A stretch of 64,000 nt of DNA, taken from positions 252,468,484 to 252,532,483 of the forward strand of contig CP136064.1 in the NCBI GenBank assembly GCA_032622095.1, given 5' to 3'. Made by a program: the position numbers and the translations under genes. The notes beneath the pieces were generated by a model. The model was not told the DNA's origin. It worked only from the letters and a program-made list of their open reading frames with translations, and did no database searches. Numbering within the stretch: position 1 is the first letter of the stretch; each line of letters starts with the position of its first letter. Shown piece by piece: positions 42,477 to 52,600 of this stretch. The DNA comes from Siphonodentalium dalli (lineage: Eukaryota; Mollusca; Scaphopoda; Gadilida; Siphonodentaliidae).

Positions 42477-42586
42477 CCATGGTAAAAATGGTGGTTTTCT
42501 AAAATGACATTCCTCTGTTAAAAATTGAATCCATTAGAAATGTCAGCTAAATTATGGCCTGTCATATTTAACTGAAAAAGTAGATA

Positions 42587-42657
42587 TGCGCCGCCCGGGA
42601 ATCGAACCCGGGTCGCAAGAATGGGAATCTTGCATGATACCACTACACCAGCGGCGC
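42587..42657 (-). tRNA. tRNA-Gly(CCC)
   Basis: B21, consensus. Confidence 0.95.
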
Positions 42658-42781
42658 TTACGATAAATACACCATTTTATAAGACATTATATTCGTTATT
42701 CAACAGTTTGTCAACAATCGCTTTGCAGGTCAGCAAGGCACGACGACCGAATTTTGATTCCAAGATTTAAAAATATCTGTG

Positions 42782-42854
42782 CATCCCAGGTGGGGATCGA
42801 ACCCACGGCCTCTGGATTAGAAGTCCAGCGCTCTATCCGCTGAGCTACTGGGAC
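42782..42854 (-). tRNA. tRNA-Arg(TCT)
   Basis: B21, consensus. Confidence 0.95.
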
Positions 42855-43129
42855 AGTAATGAAAACAGTGCTCTTCATAACGCATTTTCGCTGATTTGAA
42901 AACAAAATATAAAATTATGTTTTATGACCAAGAAGGCCTGTTTATGAAAACTTAATAGCCATAATATAACTATATAGAATCACGTACATTTATCATATAT
43001 ATATACCCACCAAAAAATCAGCAATCGGATGTGTGCGTTAAGAATGCAACGACAGCCAGAAGGGAACTAAAATATATCCACAATACCATTGTCTCACTTT
43101 GAGCAGGATACCGTTGCAGTCTTTCTGTA

Positions 43130-43213
43130 GTCAGGATGGCCGAGTGGTCTAAGGCGCTGCGTTCAGGTCGCAGTCGGGTCTTCCCGGCGTGGGTTCGAAT
43201 CCCACTTCTGACA
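43130..43213 (+). tRNA. tRNA-Leu(CAG)
   Basis: B22, consensus. Confidence 0.95.
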
Positions 43214-43374
43214 ACAGTAATTTTGCTCGATGAAATGCGAATCGCAAGTCCGTCCGTTTTCTTTAAACAAATTTATGTGCCAATGAAATTTGTTTTTCTC
43301 AAGTTCCCAATTAAACTGCATAGTCCAAAATGAGGTGGATATCCACAAACAAAATCAGTGAAAAAAACTTATTT

Positions 43375-43445
43375 TGCATCGGCCGGGAATCGAACCCGGG
43401 TCGCCCGCGTGGCAGGCGAGCATTCTACCACTGAACCACCGATGC
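43375..43445 (-). tRNA. tRNA-Gly(GCC)
   Basis: B22, consensus. Confidence 0.95.
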
Positions 43446-43734
43446 GGCGAGATATGAACGCAAATTTAGCTTCTTGAGCAGCTAGCACATTTGTTGTCGA
43501 GAAGTCAACGCGACTTTGAACTTTATAACGATAGACTGGACAAGTCATGCATTTCGAGTCTCCCTTGAAATGCATGTGCACGATTCATTTAAGAAGCGTT
43601 TTTTTTTAATTTGCTAGCAATAATAAATAAAACCATATTTTAATATAAACATTAAAACACACACGCACATTCTTACTGTATTTACTTTCAAACAAAGTGA
43701 TAATTCTTCCTTCCTCTCCCCTTGACGAAAATAT

Positions 43735-43806
43735 TAACAGAGCGAGGTTTCGATCCTCGGACCTCTGGGTTATGGGCCCAGCACGCTACCACTGCGCCAC
43801 TCTGCT
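43735..43806 (-). tRNA. Initiator tRNA-Met(CAT), acceptor G:U variant
   Basis: B22. Plus-strand G-to-A at 43737 makes the second acceptor pair G:U. Confidence 0.93.
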
Positions 43807-43916
43807 CCATGGTAAAAATGGTGGTTTTCTAAAATGACATTCCTCTGTTAAAAATTGAATCCATTAGAAATGTCAGCTAAATTATGGCCTGTCATATTTA
43901 ACTGAAAAAGTAGATA

Positions 43917-43987
43917 TGCGCCGCCCGGGAATCGAACCCGGGTCGCAAGAATGGGAATCTTGCATGATACCACTACACCAGCGGCGC
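43917..43987 (-). tRNA. tRNA-Gly(CCC)
   Basis: B22, consensus. Confidence 0.95.
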
Positions 43988-44111
43988 TTACGATAAATAC
44001 ACCATTTTATAAGACATTATATTCGTTATTCAACAGTTTGTCAACAATCGCTTTGCAGGTCAGCAAGGCACGACGACCGAATTTTGATTCCAAGATTTAA
44101 AAATATCTGTG

Positions 44112-44184
44112 CATCCCAGGTGGGGATCGAACCCACGGCCTCTGGATTAGAAGTCCAGCGCTCTATCCGCTGAGCTACTGGGAC
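44112..44184 (-). tRNA. tRNA-Arg(TCT)
   Basis: B22, consensus. Confidence 0.95.
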
Positions 44185-44459
44185 AGTAATGAAAACAGTG
44201 CTCTTCATAACGCATTTTCGCTGATTTGAAAACAAAATATAAAATTATGTTTTATGACCAAGAAGGCCTGTTTATGAAAACTTAATAGCCATAATATAAC
44301 TATATAGAATCACGTACATTTATCATATATATATACCCACCAAAAAATCAGCAATCGGATGTGTGCGTTAAGAATGCAACGACAGCCAGAAGGGAACTAA
44401 AATATATCCACAATACCATTGTCTCACTTTGAGCAGGATACCGTTGCAGTCTTTCTGTA

Positions 44460-44543
44460 GTCAGGATGGCCGAGTGGTCTAAGGCGCTGCGTTCAGGTCG
44501 CAGTCGGGTCTTCCCGGCGTGGGTTCGAATCCCACTTCTGACA
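44460..44543 (+). tRNA. tRNA-Leu(CAG)
   Basis: B23, consensus. Confidence 0.95.
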
Positions 44544-44704
44544 ACAGTAATTTTGCTCGATGAAATGCGAATCGCAAGTCCGTCCGTTTTCTTTAAACAA
44601 ATTTATGTGCCAATGAAATTTGTTTTTCTCAAGTTCCCAATTAAACTGCATAGTCCAAAATGAGGTGGATATCCACAAACAAAATCAGTGAAAAAAACTT
44701 ATTT

Positions 44705-44776
44705 TGCATCGACCCGGGAATCGAACCCGGGTCGCCCGCGTGGCAGGCGAGCATTCTACCACTGAACCACCGATGC
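44705..44776 (-). tRNA. tRNA-Gly(GCC), altered T-arm/acceptor junction
   Basis: B23. CGGCCGGG is replaced by CGACCCGGG on the plus strand (44710-44718), one base longer. The T stem becomes a perfect CCCGGG pair like that of Gly(CCC), but an acceptor pair is lost. May be a small gene-conversion patch. Confidence 0.87.
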
Positions 44777-45065
44777 GGCGAGATATGAACGCAAATTTAG
44801 CTTCTTGAGCAGCTAGCACATTTGTTGTCGAGAAGTCAACGCGACTTTGAACTTTATAACGATAGACTGGACAAGTCATGCATTTCGAGTCTCCCTTGAA
44901 ATGCATGTGCACGATTCATTTAAGAAGCGTTTTTTTTTAATTTGCTAGCAATAATAAATAAAACCATATTTTAATATAAACATTAAAACACACACGCACA
45001 TTCTTACTGTATTTACTTTCAAACAAAGTGATAATTCTTCCTTCCTCTCCCCTTGACGAAAATAT

Positions 45066-45137
45066 TAGCAGAGCGAGGTTTCGATCCTCGGACCTCTGGG
45101 TTATGGGCCCAGCACGCTACCACTGCGCCACTCTGCT
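45066..45137 (-). tRNA. Initiator tRNA-Met(CAT)
   Basis: B23, consensus. Confidence 0.95.
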
Positions 45138-45247
45138 CCATGGTAAAAATGGTGGTTTTCTAAAATGACATTCCTCTGTTAAAAATTGAATCCATTAGAA
45201 ATGTCAGCTAAATTATGGCCTGTCATATTTAACTGAAAAAGTAGATA

Positions 45248-45318
45248 TGCGCCGCCCGGGAATCGAACCCGGGTCGCAAGAATGGGAATCTTGCATGATA
45301 CCACTACACCAGCGGCGC
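45248..45318 (-). tRNA. tRNA-Gly(CCC)
   Basis: B23, consensus. Confidence 0.95.
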
Positions 45319-45442
45319 TTACGATAAATACACCATTTTATAAGACATTATATTCGTTATTCAACAGTTTGTCAACAATCGCTTTGCAGGTCAGCAAGGC
45401 ACGACGACCGAATTTTGATTCCAAGATTTAAAAATATCTGTG

Positions 45443-45515
45443 CATCCCAGGTGGGGATCGAACCCACGGCCTCTGGATTAGAAGTCCAGCGCTCTATCCG
45501 CTGAGCTACTGGGAC
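45443..45515 (-). tRNA. tRNA-Arg(TCT)
   Basis: B23, consensus. Confidence 0.95.
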
Positions 45516-45790
45516 AGTAATGAAAACAGTGCTCTTCATAACGCATTTTCGCTGATTTGAAAACAAAATATAAAATTATGTTTTATGACCAAGAAGGCCT
45601 GTTTATGAAAACTTAATAGCCATAATATAACTATATAGAATCACGTACATTTATCATATATATATACCCACCAAAAAATCAGCAATCGGATGTGTGCGTT
45701 AAGAATGCAACGACAGCCAGAAGGGAACTAAAATATATCCACAATACCATTGTCTCACTTTGAGCAGGATACCGTTGCAGTCTTTCTGTA

Positions 45791-45874
45791 GTCAGGATGG
45801 CCGAGTGGTCTAAGGCGCTGCGTTCAGGTCGCAGTCGGGTCTTCCCGGCGTGGGTTCGAATCCCACTTCTGACA
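45791..45874 (+). tRNA. tRNA-Leu(CAG)
   Basis: B24, consensus. Confidence 0.95.
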
Positions 45875-46035
45875 ACAGTAATTTTGCTCGATGAAATGCG
45901 AATCGCAAGTCCGTCCGTTTTCTTTAAACAAATTTATGTGCCAATGAAATTTGTTTTTCTCAAGTTCCCAATTAAACTGCATAGTCCAAAATGAGGTGGA
46001 TATCCACAAACAAAATCAGTGAAAAAAACTTATTT

Positions 46036-46106
46036 TGCATCGGCCGGGAATCGAACCCGGGTCGCCCGCGTGGCAGGCGAGCATTCTACCACTGAACCAC
46101 CGATGC
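46036..46106 (-). tRNA. tRNA-Gly(GCC)
   Basis: B24, consensus. Confidence 0.95.
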
Positions 46107-46395
46107 GGCGAGATATGAACGCAAATTTAGCTTCTTGAGCAGCTAGCACATTTGTTGTCGAGAAGTCAACGCGACTTTGAACTTTATAACGATAGACTGG
46201 ACAAGTCATGCATTTCGAGTCTCCCTTGAAATGCATGTGCACGATTCATTTAAGAAGCGTTTTTTTTTAATTTGCTAGCAATAATAAATAAAACCATATT
46301 TTAATATAAACATTAAAACACACACGCACATTCTTACTGTATTTACTTTCAAACAAAGTGATAATTCTTCCTTCCTCTCCCCTTGACGAAAATAT

Positions 46396-46467
46396 TAGCA
46401 GAGCGAGGTTTCGATCCTCGGACCTCTGGGTTATGGGCCCAGCACGCTACCACTGCGCCACTCTGCT
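46396..46467 (-). tRNA. Initiator tRNA-Met(CAT)
   Basis: B24, consensus. Confidence 0.95.
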
Positions 46468-46577
46468 CCATGGTAAAAATGGTGGTTTTCTAAAATGACA
46501 TTCCTCTGTTAAAAATTGAATCCATTAGAAATGTCAGCTAAATTATGGCCTGTCATATTTAACTGAAAAAGTAGATA

Positions 46578-46648
46578 TGCGCCGCCCGGGAATCGAACCC
46601 GGGTCGCAAGAATGGGAATCTTGCATGATACCACTACACCAGCGGCGC
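46578..46648 (-). tRNA. tRNA-Gly(CCC)
   Basis: B24, consensus. Confidence 0.95.
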
Positions 46649-46772
46649 TTACGATAAATACACCATTTTATAAGACATTATATTCGTTATTCAACAGTTT
46701 GTCAACAATCGCTTTGCAGGTCAGCAAGGCACGACGACCGAATTTTGATTCCAAGATTTAAAAATATCTGTG

Positions 46773-46845
46773 CATCCCAGGTGGGGATCGAACCCACGGC
46801 CTCTGGATTAGAAGTCCAGCGCTCTATCCGCTGAGCTACTGGGAC
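46773..46845 (-). tRNA. tRNA-Arg(TCT)
   Basis: B24, consensus; last gene before the orientation switch. The spacer 46846-47120 holds nothing else. Confidence 0.95.
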
Positions 46846-47120
46846 AGTAATGAAAACAGTGCTCTTCATAACGCATTTTCGCTGATTTGAAAACAAAATA
46901 TAAAATTATGTTTTATGACCAAGAAGGCCTGTTTATGAAAACTTAATAGCCATAATATAACTATATAGAATCACGTACATTTATCATATATATATACCCA
47001 CCAAAAAATCAGCAATCGGATGTGTGCGTTAAGAATGCAACGACAGCCAGAAGGGAACTAAAATATATCCACAATACCATTGTCTCACTTTGAGCAGGAT
47101 ACCGTTGCAGTCTTTCTGTA

Positions 47121-47186
47121 TAGCTCAGCGGATAGAGCGCTGGACTTCTAATCTAGAGGCCGTGGGTTCGATCCCCACCTGGGATG
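47121..47186 (+). pseudogene. 5'-truncated tRNA-Arg(TCT)
   Basis: C0. It lacks the first seven nucleotides, the whole 5' acceptor strand, at the block B/C junction. It also carries the G:U anticodon-stem change (T at 47154) found in B5, B7 and C1. Confidence 0.92.
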
Positions 47187-47310
47187 CACAGATATTTTTA
47201 AATCTTGGAATCAAAATTCGGTCGTCGTGCCTTGCTGACCTGCAAAGCGATTGTTGACAAACTGTTGAATAACGAATATAATGTCTTATAAAATGGTGTA
47301 TTTATCGTAA

Positions 47311-47381
47311 GCGCCGCTGGTGTAGTGGTATCATGCAAGATTCCCATTCTTGCGACCCGGGTTCGATTCCCGGGCGGCGCA
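47311..47381 (+). tRNA. tRNA-Gly(CCC)
   Basis: C1, consensus. Confidence 0.95.
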
Positions 47382-47491
47382 TATCTACTTTTTCAGTTAA
47401 ATATGACAGGCCATAATTTAGCTGACATTTCTAATGGATTCAATTTTTAACAGAGGAATGTCATTTTAGAAAACCACCATTTTTACCATGG

Positions 47492-47512
47492 AGTAGAGTG
47501 GCGCAGTGGTAG
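47492..47512 (+). pseudogene. iMet gene split by retrotransposon, 5' part
   Basis: C1. First 21 nt, up to the A-box end, followed at once by the LTR. It also has C-to-T at 47494 in the acceptor strand. The remaining 51 nt are at 55769-55819. Confidence 0.93.
47509..47512. repeat. Target-site duplication GTAG, left
   Basis: GTAG beside the LTR, repeated at 55765-55768; 4 bp is typical of Ty3/Gypsy integrases. Confidence 0.85.
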
Positions 47513-47987
47513 TGAACTAGACCGTTCTATGTTCCGAATCTCGGGGTGGTTGGGTTCACAATAAAATAACAAGTCCGTTTAAAGATGCAAGTAATATTCT
47601 TTATATACATCGATGTGATAATCAAAGATTTGTAAACTTGTTAACTTTTTGTAGCCCTGTCAGTCCGACAAAGCCACGTCTTACCACTATTGAATAAATT
47701 GAAGGCCGCTAAACAGGAGCATCCGCCATGGACGGTGACAAATTGAGAAAGAGCACAGATTAGTTCATGGCGGGAAAAAATGAAGCATGAGCAATAATGA
47801 ACTCACCCAATATTCACGATGTGATTGGTTGGCTAAATAAGGAAATATGACAATACAAACTGCGCATGTGCGTGTTAGTATAAAATAAGAATACAATAGA
47901 AATATTGGAATAAGTTAACCCTGTTTTGTCGGTTAATATTAAAACTGTTTAGAAGATAAGATTACCGTAAATTACCACACTATTACA
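47513..47987 (-). repeat. 3' LTR (475 bp)
   Basis: TG...CA ends on the element strand (TGTAATAG ... CTAGTTCA). No difference from the other LTR was found on reading. A TATATAAA box lies at 47600-47607. Confidence 0.95.
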
Positions 47988-47998
47988 TCCTCCCCCCT
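47988..47998 (-). promoter_or_regulatory. Polypurine tract
   Basis: On the element strand AGGGGGGAGGA directly abuts the 3' LTR, as needed for plus-strand DNA priming. Confidence 0.85.
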
Positions 47999-48568
47999 GA
48001 TGAAAAAAAATGACATTCTTGTCATTGCTGACCCAACAGTAACTGCTGTAGCTATTGGCTATATCACAAAGAGTCTCTCGCAGAACATGCAGTTTAGCTC
48101 GGATTGCCATGCTCACTGCGGGTGGAATAACAAAAGAAACCCATGTAACATATCCAATAGCTCAGACTAAATATCTGTTAAATCACTCAGACAATATATA
48201 TCACATGAAGATACAATACAAGTTATACAATCTTCAGACAAATGTATATATAACAAAACTAATCAACATTTCAAATGAACTATTTTTTTGTTACTCAGAT
48301 TTTTTTTTTTTTCTTCGTTCTTACACAATCAATATATGGCATGATTACAATATTAAAACAATATGTACACAAAATATCCCACTAGACCTCATCAGATTAC
48401 AATTTACGCACCTTTGCAATCGCATTATACATACTGGTACATCAGGATGGTCGATGGCAACCCTGGGTCTCCAGACATATATAAGTTACATCGGTACGCC
48501 TTCTGTTTAGGTGATGTTGGATTCTGCAATGATATCTCAAAGTGAAATTAGAAACGTGACAACATAAT
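47999..48568 (-). other. 3' untranslated region of the retrotransposon
   Basis: 570 bp between the gag-pol stop and the polypurine tract, AT-rich, with no convincing coding. A 151-codon plus-strand ORF here has no recognisable features. Confidence 0.6.
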
Positions 48569-49612
48569 TCATTTTGTTTGTAGAATGGATGAACAGATCT
48601 GCTTGAAATTATCAATTGGAATATCTTTAAGAACTTCATTGTCCATTAACCATTTGAACACTTCAAACCTTGTTGCAACATTTCCAGGATTTGTATTTAT
48701 TGATTGTTTGTTAACCTGATACTCTGACAAATAACTTGGGGGTTTACGCTCTCTCAGTGACCTCCTTACCTGAGGTACTGGAAGCACTATCTCTTCAGTT
48801 TCAGAAGAAGATAAATCTACCGTTACATGTGCAACCTCAGTTGTCTCAGTAACATTACCACGTTCCGGAACGCTTTCAAGTTCAACTTGGTTGGTTGAAT
48901 CAACAGGAGTATCTACCCCTTGGTGACTATTTGAATCACCCTGTGGGTTGAACTCTTCACTTACCCCATTATTATGTTCCACATCCATATGCGAAAAAAC
49001 ATACATGTCCAAGTCCTCATCAGGTTCTTTGTCAGCGATTGTCGAACCAATGTCAGGAACTTCATTGCTCTGTAAGGCTGAACCATCATCAAGAGTATCC
49101 TCTGTGCTAGGTATCTCTACGTCTTCAAGAGGTAGACTGCTTACTGGCAACAAATGGTTCCTGTGCAGCGTCCGAACTTTCCCATCATCGCTTGCAACAA
49201 CAAACACTGGTATATTATCATTAGGCTGTTCAATCACTGTGTATACTTCTTTGTTAAAACGATCTGCAATTTTGTGGCGTCCATCGAATGCTAGTGTTTT
49301 GACCAAAACACGATCTCCTGGATTGACAAGAGCACCACGGGCCTTCCTGTTGAAGTTTTGTTGCTGATGCTGTTGTGCCTTCCCTGTAGCCTTCGATGCA
49401 GTGGCATATGCTGCCGAAAGTTTCTTACGTAAATCTGAAACATACTCCTCTACAGAAGAATCACAATTAACATCAGTATTCAAACCGAACATAACATCCA
49501 CAGGAAGCCTCGGATGGCGACCGAACATCAAGAAGAAAGGAGAATATCCTGTAGTATCGTGTCGCGTACAGTTGTAGGCATGCACTAAAGGTGCAACATA
49601 CCGTTTCCAATC
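48569..49612 (-). CDS. Severed C-terminal part of Ty3/Gypsy integrase
   Basis: In the same frame as the main gag-pol ORF, immediately after its amber codon; the first ATG is at 49585. From that Met, residues 1-30 carry the end of the catalytic core (YSPFFLMFGRHPRLP). About 88-148 form the SH3-like C-terminal domain (GDRVLV ... KIADRF ... HRNHLLP), which binds DNA during integration. The tail to residue 338 is acidic and Ser/Thr/Glu-rich, without a chromodomain. With no start of its own it is unlikely to be made except by readthrough. Confidence 0.8.
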   Translation of the reverse strand, partial: DWKRYVAPLVHAYNCTRHDTTGYSPFFLMFGRHPRLPVDVMFGLNTDVNCDSSVEEYVSDLRKKLSAAYATASKATGKAQQHQQQNFNRKARGALVNPGDRVLVKTLAFDGRHKIADRFNKEVYTVIEQPNDNIPVFVVASDDGKVRTLHRNHLLPVSSLPLEDVEIPSTEDTLDDGSALQSNEVPDIGSTIADKEPDEDLDMYVFSHMDVEHNNGVSEEFNPQGDSNSHQGVDTPVDSTNQVELESVPERGNVTETTEVAHVTVDLSSSETEEIVLPVPQVRRSLRERKPPSYLSEYQVNKQSINTNPGNVATRFEVFKWLMDNEVLKDIPIDNFKQICSSILQTK

Positions 49613-52600
49613 CTATTTTTGTTCAGGATTCAGAGTGCCAAGCATCCCCAGCAGAGTGCGATTAAATCTCTCAGTTATTCCATTCCCCATAGGATGATAA
49701 GGAGTCGTTCTCGACTTTTCGATTCCACACAGACGACATAACTCCCTGATTAAGTTAGACTCAAAACAAGGGCCCTGATCTGAGTGTAATCTGGAGGGAA
49801 AGGAATAATGAGAAATGAAATTGTTAAATAACACATCTGCTGTTGTCTTGGCAGTCTGATTTTTGCACGGAAATGCCTGAGCGTATTTGGTAAAATGATC
49901 CGTAACTACAAGAATGCTTTGGTATCCTCCCTTACATGTTTCAAGACTCAGAAAATCTATGCATAACAATTCCATTGGCTGAGAAGTTGTAATTGAAACA
50001 AGTGGGGCTTTTACATGCATTGACGACTTGCGTCTTACACATCTGTCACAATTTTGAATGTATCTTTCCACCATTGAATCAGTTCCAGGCCAATAGAACC
50101 TATCTTTAATCAGACTTACTGTTCTGTCTCTTCCGGGATGGCCAACATGATCATGAAGATGTTTTAAAACCATTTCCACTTGAGATGAAGGAAGAACAAG
50201 TTGGTGTTTGAGTTGACCATCAATGGTTGTTTCACGAAAGAGTGCACCTCGTTGTAGCCTCAATGAATTGAAATTCCTAAAAAAGGCATAATTCTCTTTG
50301 GATGGCTCAAACGTACCTTTGTTTGGACGAGTACCACTTCTCACTGCTGTCATCCATGGTCCAATCAATGCGTCCTTGTTCTGCAGTCTTCGCCAGTCAA
50401 TAGGTGTCATATCATCTAACTCCATACCTTGATCCAATTCATCAATCACATTCTCTGAGAAGCACAAAGACTGGACATAAGGCTGCAGACATTGCATGGA
50501 TTTGCACACAGTCTTCACAGATTCACTTGAAATCTTGTGGTTGTCCTCCATATCCTGCTTGGATGGAAGGCGTGACATACCATCTGCATCTGCATTGGAT
50601 TTGCCGGGTCGGTAAAAGATCTCGAAGTCATATGCAGAGAGAGCTGCGAGCCATCGATGAGCAGTTGCATCCAGTTTTGCTGTAGAAAGAACATAGGTAA
50701 GTGGATTATTGTCAGTAAACACCACAAATTTGTTGCCATACAAGTAATCCATGAATTTGTCTGTAACTGCCCACTTAAGACTAAGAAATTCCAGTTTATG
50801 TGCAGGGTAGTTCTTTTCTGCTGCATTTAAACTTCGACTGGCATAAGCAATGACTCTATTGTGACCTTCAGATTCTTGGTACAGTACAGCACCAAGTCCA
50901 TGAGATGAAGCGTCTGTATGTAATTCAAACTTTTTAGAATAATCTGGATACCCAAGTACAGGAGGTGTAATTAAACACTCTTTGAGCTGATTGAAAGACT
51001 TGTCCTGTTCTTCTCCCCACACCCATGCACTAGGTTTAGATTTTTTCTTACCTTTTTTCTTAGCTTCTGTGGTCGGTGGTAAAATATCCGATAATGGGCG
51101 AGCAATTTGAGAAAACTGTCGGACGAATTTTCTGTAATAAGATGCAAAACCAAGAAAACGTCTGAGTTCATCTCCATTGGAAGGTGTAGGCCATTCCATT
51201 ATCTTCTCAATCTTGGATGGATCCGGACTAACACCATTTCTGGACACTTTATGTCCAACATACACTACCTCTTGCTTCAGCAGCTTACATTTCTTTGGTG
51301 ACATCTTCACTCCGCACTCTCGGAATCTCTGAAACACTCTTCTAAGATGATCAATATGGTCCTCAAATGAGTTAGAATACACTATGACGTCATCAATAAA
51401 AACGCTACATATGTCTAAATTCAATCCGTCCAAACATTGCTCCATTACTCTTTGAAATGTTGAAGGGGATCCACAAAGACCCATTGCCATACGGTTGAAC
51501 TCATAAAATCCAAGATTACCGGCATTAAATGCTGTACGTGATTTATGTTCCTCTTGGATTTCAATTTGATAAAACGAAGAACGAAGATCCAGAAGAGAAA
51601 AGTATGAATTTCCAGCCAAACGATCCAACAATTCTTCCATACGAGGAAGTGAATAAGAATCTTTAACAGTCTTTTTGTTGAGAACACGGAAATCTACACA
51701 TACTCTGAGCTCACCTGATTTCTTTCTCACAAGTAGCATGTTGGAAGCATAAGGACTCCAAGATTTACGAATGACCCCTGCTGCCAAAAGCTGGTGAAGG
51801 TGATCTCTCACTTCTTGAATTATGCCAGGTGGAATCGGTCTGTGTCGTTGCTTGAATGGAATTTCATCTGTCAAATCAATGCGATGCTTCACTCCTGGAT
51901 AGTATCCTATATCAAAGTCACTGTGGGAGAATACATCTGAATATTCAACTAATAAACTTTGTACAATGTCAGTTTGATCCTTTGATAAATTTTCACAACT
52001 TAGATCAATTTTCTCCAATTCAGAACCTTTAGGAATAACATCTGGTTTGTTGTTTAAATCTTCAACTGAAACAGGTTGCATTTCGCAAACAATACTCTTT
52101 GGTGATATGCAAATTGTTTTATCTGTATTGTTTGAAACACACACTTCCAGGAATTGTTTATCACAAAAATTGTAATTCACAAGAGAAGACTGAATATTCA
52201 ATACAGAATTGGAAACTGGCTGTAACATAGCACAAGTTGGATTGTACGGTACTTTGTGATCCACAAAACAATGAATGATTTTTTCACAATTAGGATTTAT
52301 TACAGTATTTCTGCTTTCGGCACTTTTAACAATGCCAAGTATGTATTTGTTTTTGCATAATTCCTTTTCCCTTAGTGAAAGACAACGAAAACATACATAC
52401 CATGGTGTAGATAGCGGCGCAATTTGCAGATACCTTTCACCAAAATGCAATTTGCATTCCTCCATCAAGGTCTTCAGAATGTTTGTTCCAATCAGAACTG
52501 GTGTTGTTTTGCTGTATAAACTATCAGGAACAACGAGAAACAAACAATTGTGAGAATTTTTTCCATTTAAAGATGGGAATGCAACACTACAACAAACATA

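Larger units (their letters stand above)
15377..47120 (-). repeat. Block B: tandem array of 5-tRNA units, inverted
   Basis: Twenty-four units (B1-B24) are in reverse orientation relative to block A. Read left to right, the order is Leu(+), Gly(GCC)(-), iMet(-), Gly(CCC)(-), Arg(-). Units from about 25.5 to 36 kb are nearly identical with a period of 1330-1331 bp. Units from 15.4 to 24 kb differ more, in (TA)n length and in tRNA substitutions. B1 begins inside Leu, B2 has an internal deletion, B17 has a 13 bp spacer deletion near 36249, and B19 carries a 346 bp insertion. The block ends after the spacer beyond the B24 Arg gene, at a junction with block C. Confidence 0.97.

Noticed and set aside
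48055-48510. 151-codon plus-strand ORF in the retrotransposon 3' region
   Set aside because: Low-complexity, AT-rich, antisense to the element, no motif recognised.
48948-49367. 139-codon plus-strand ORF
   Set aside because: Antisense shadow of the integrase C-terminal frame.
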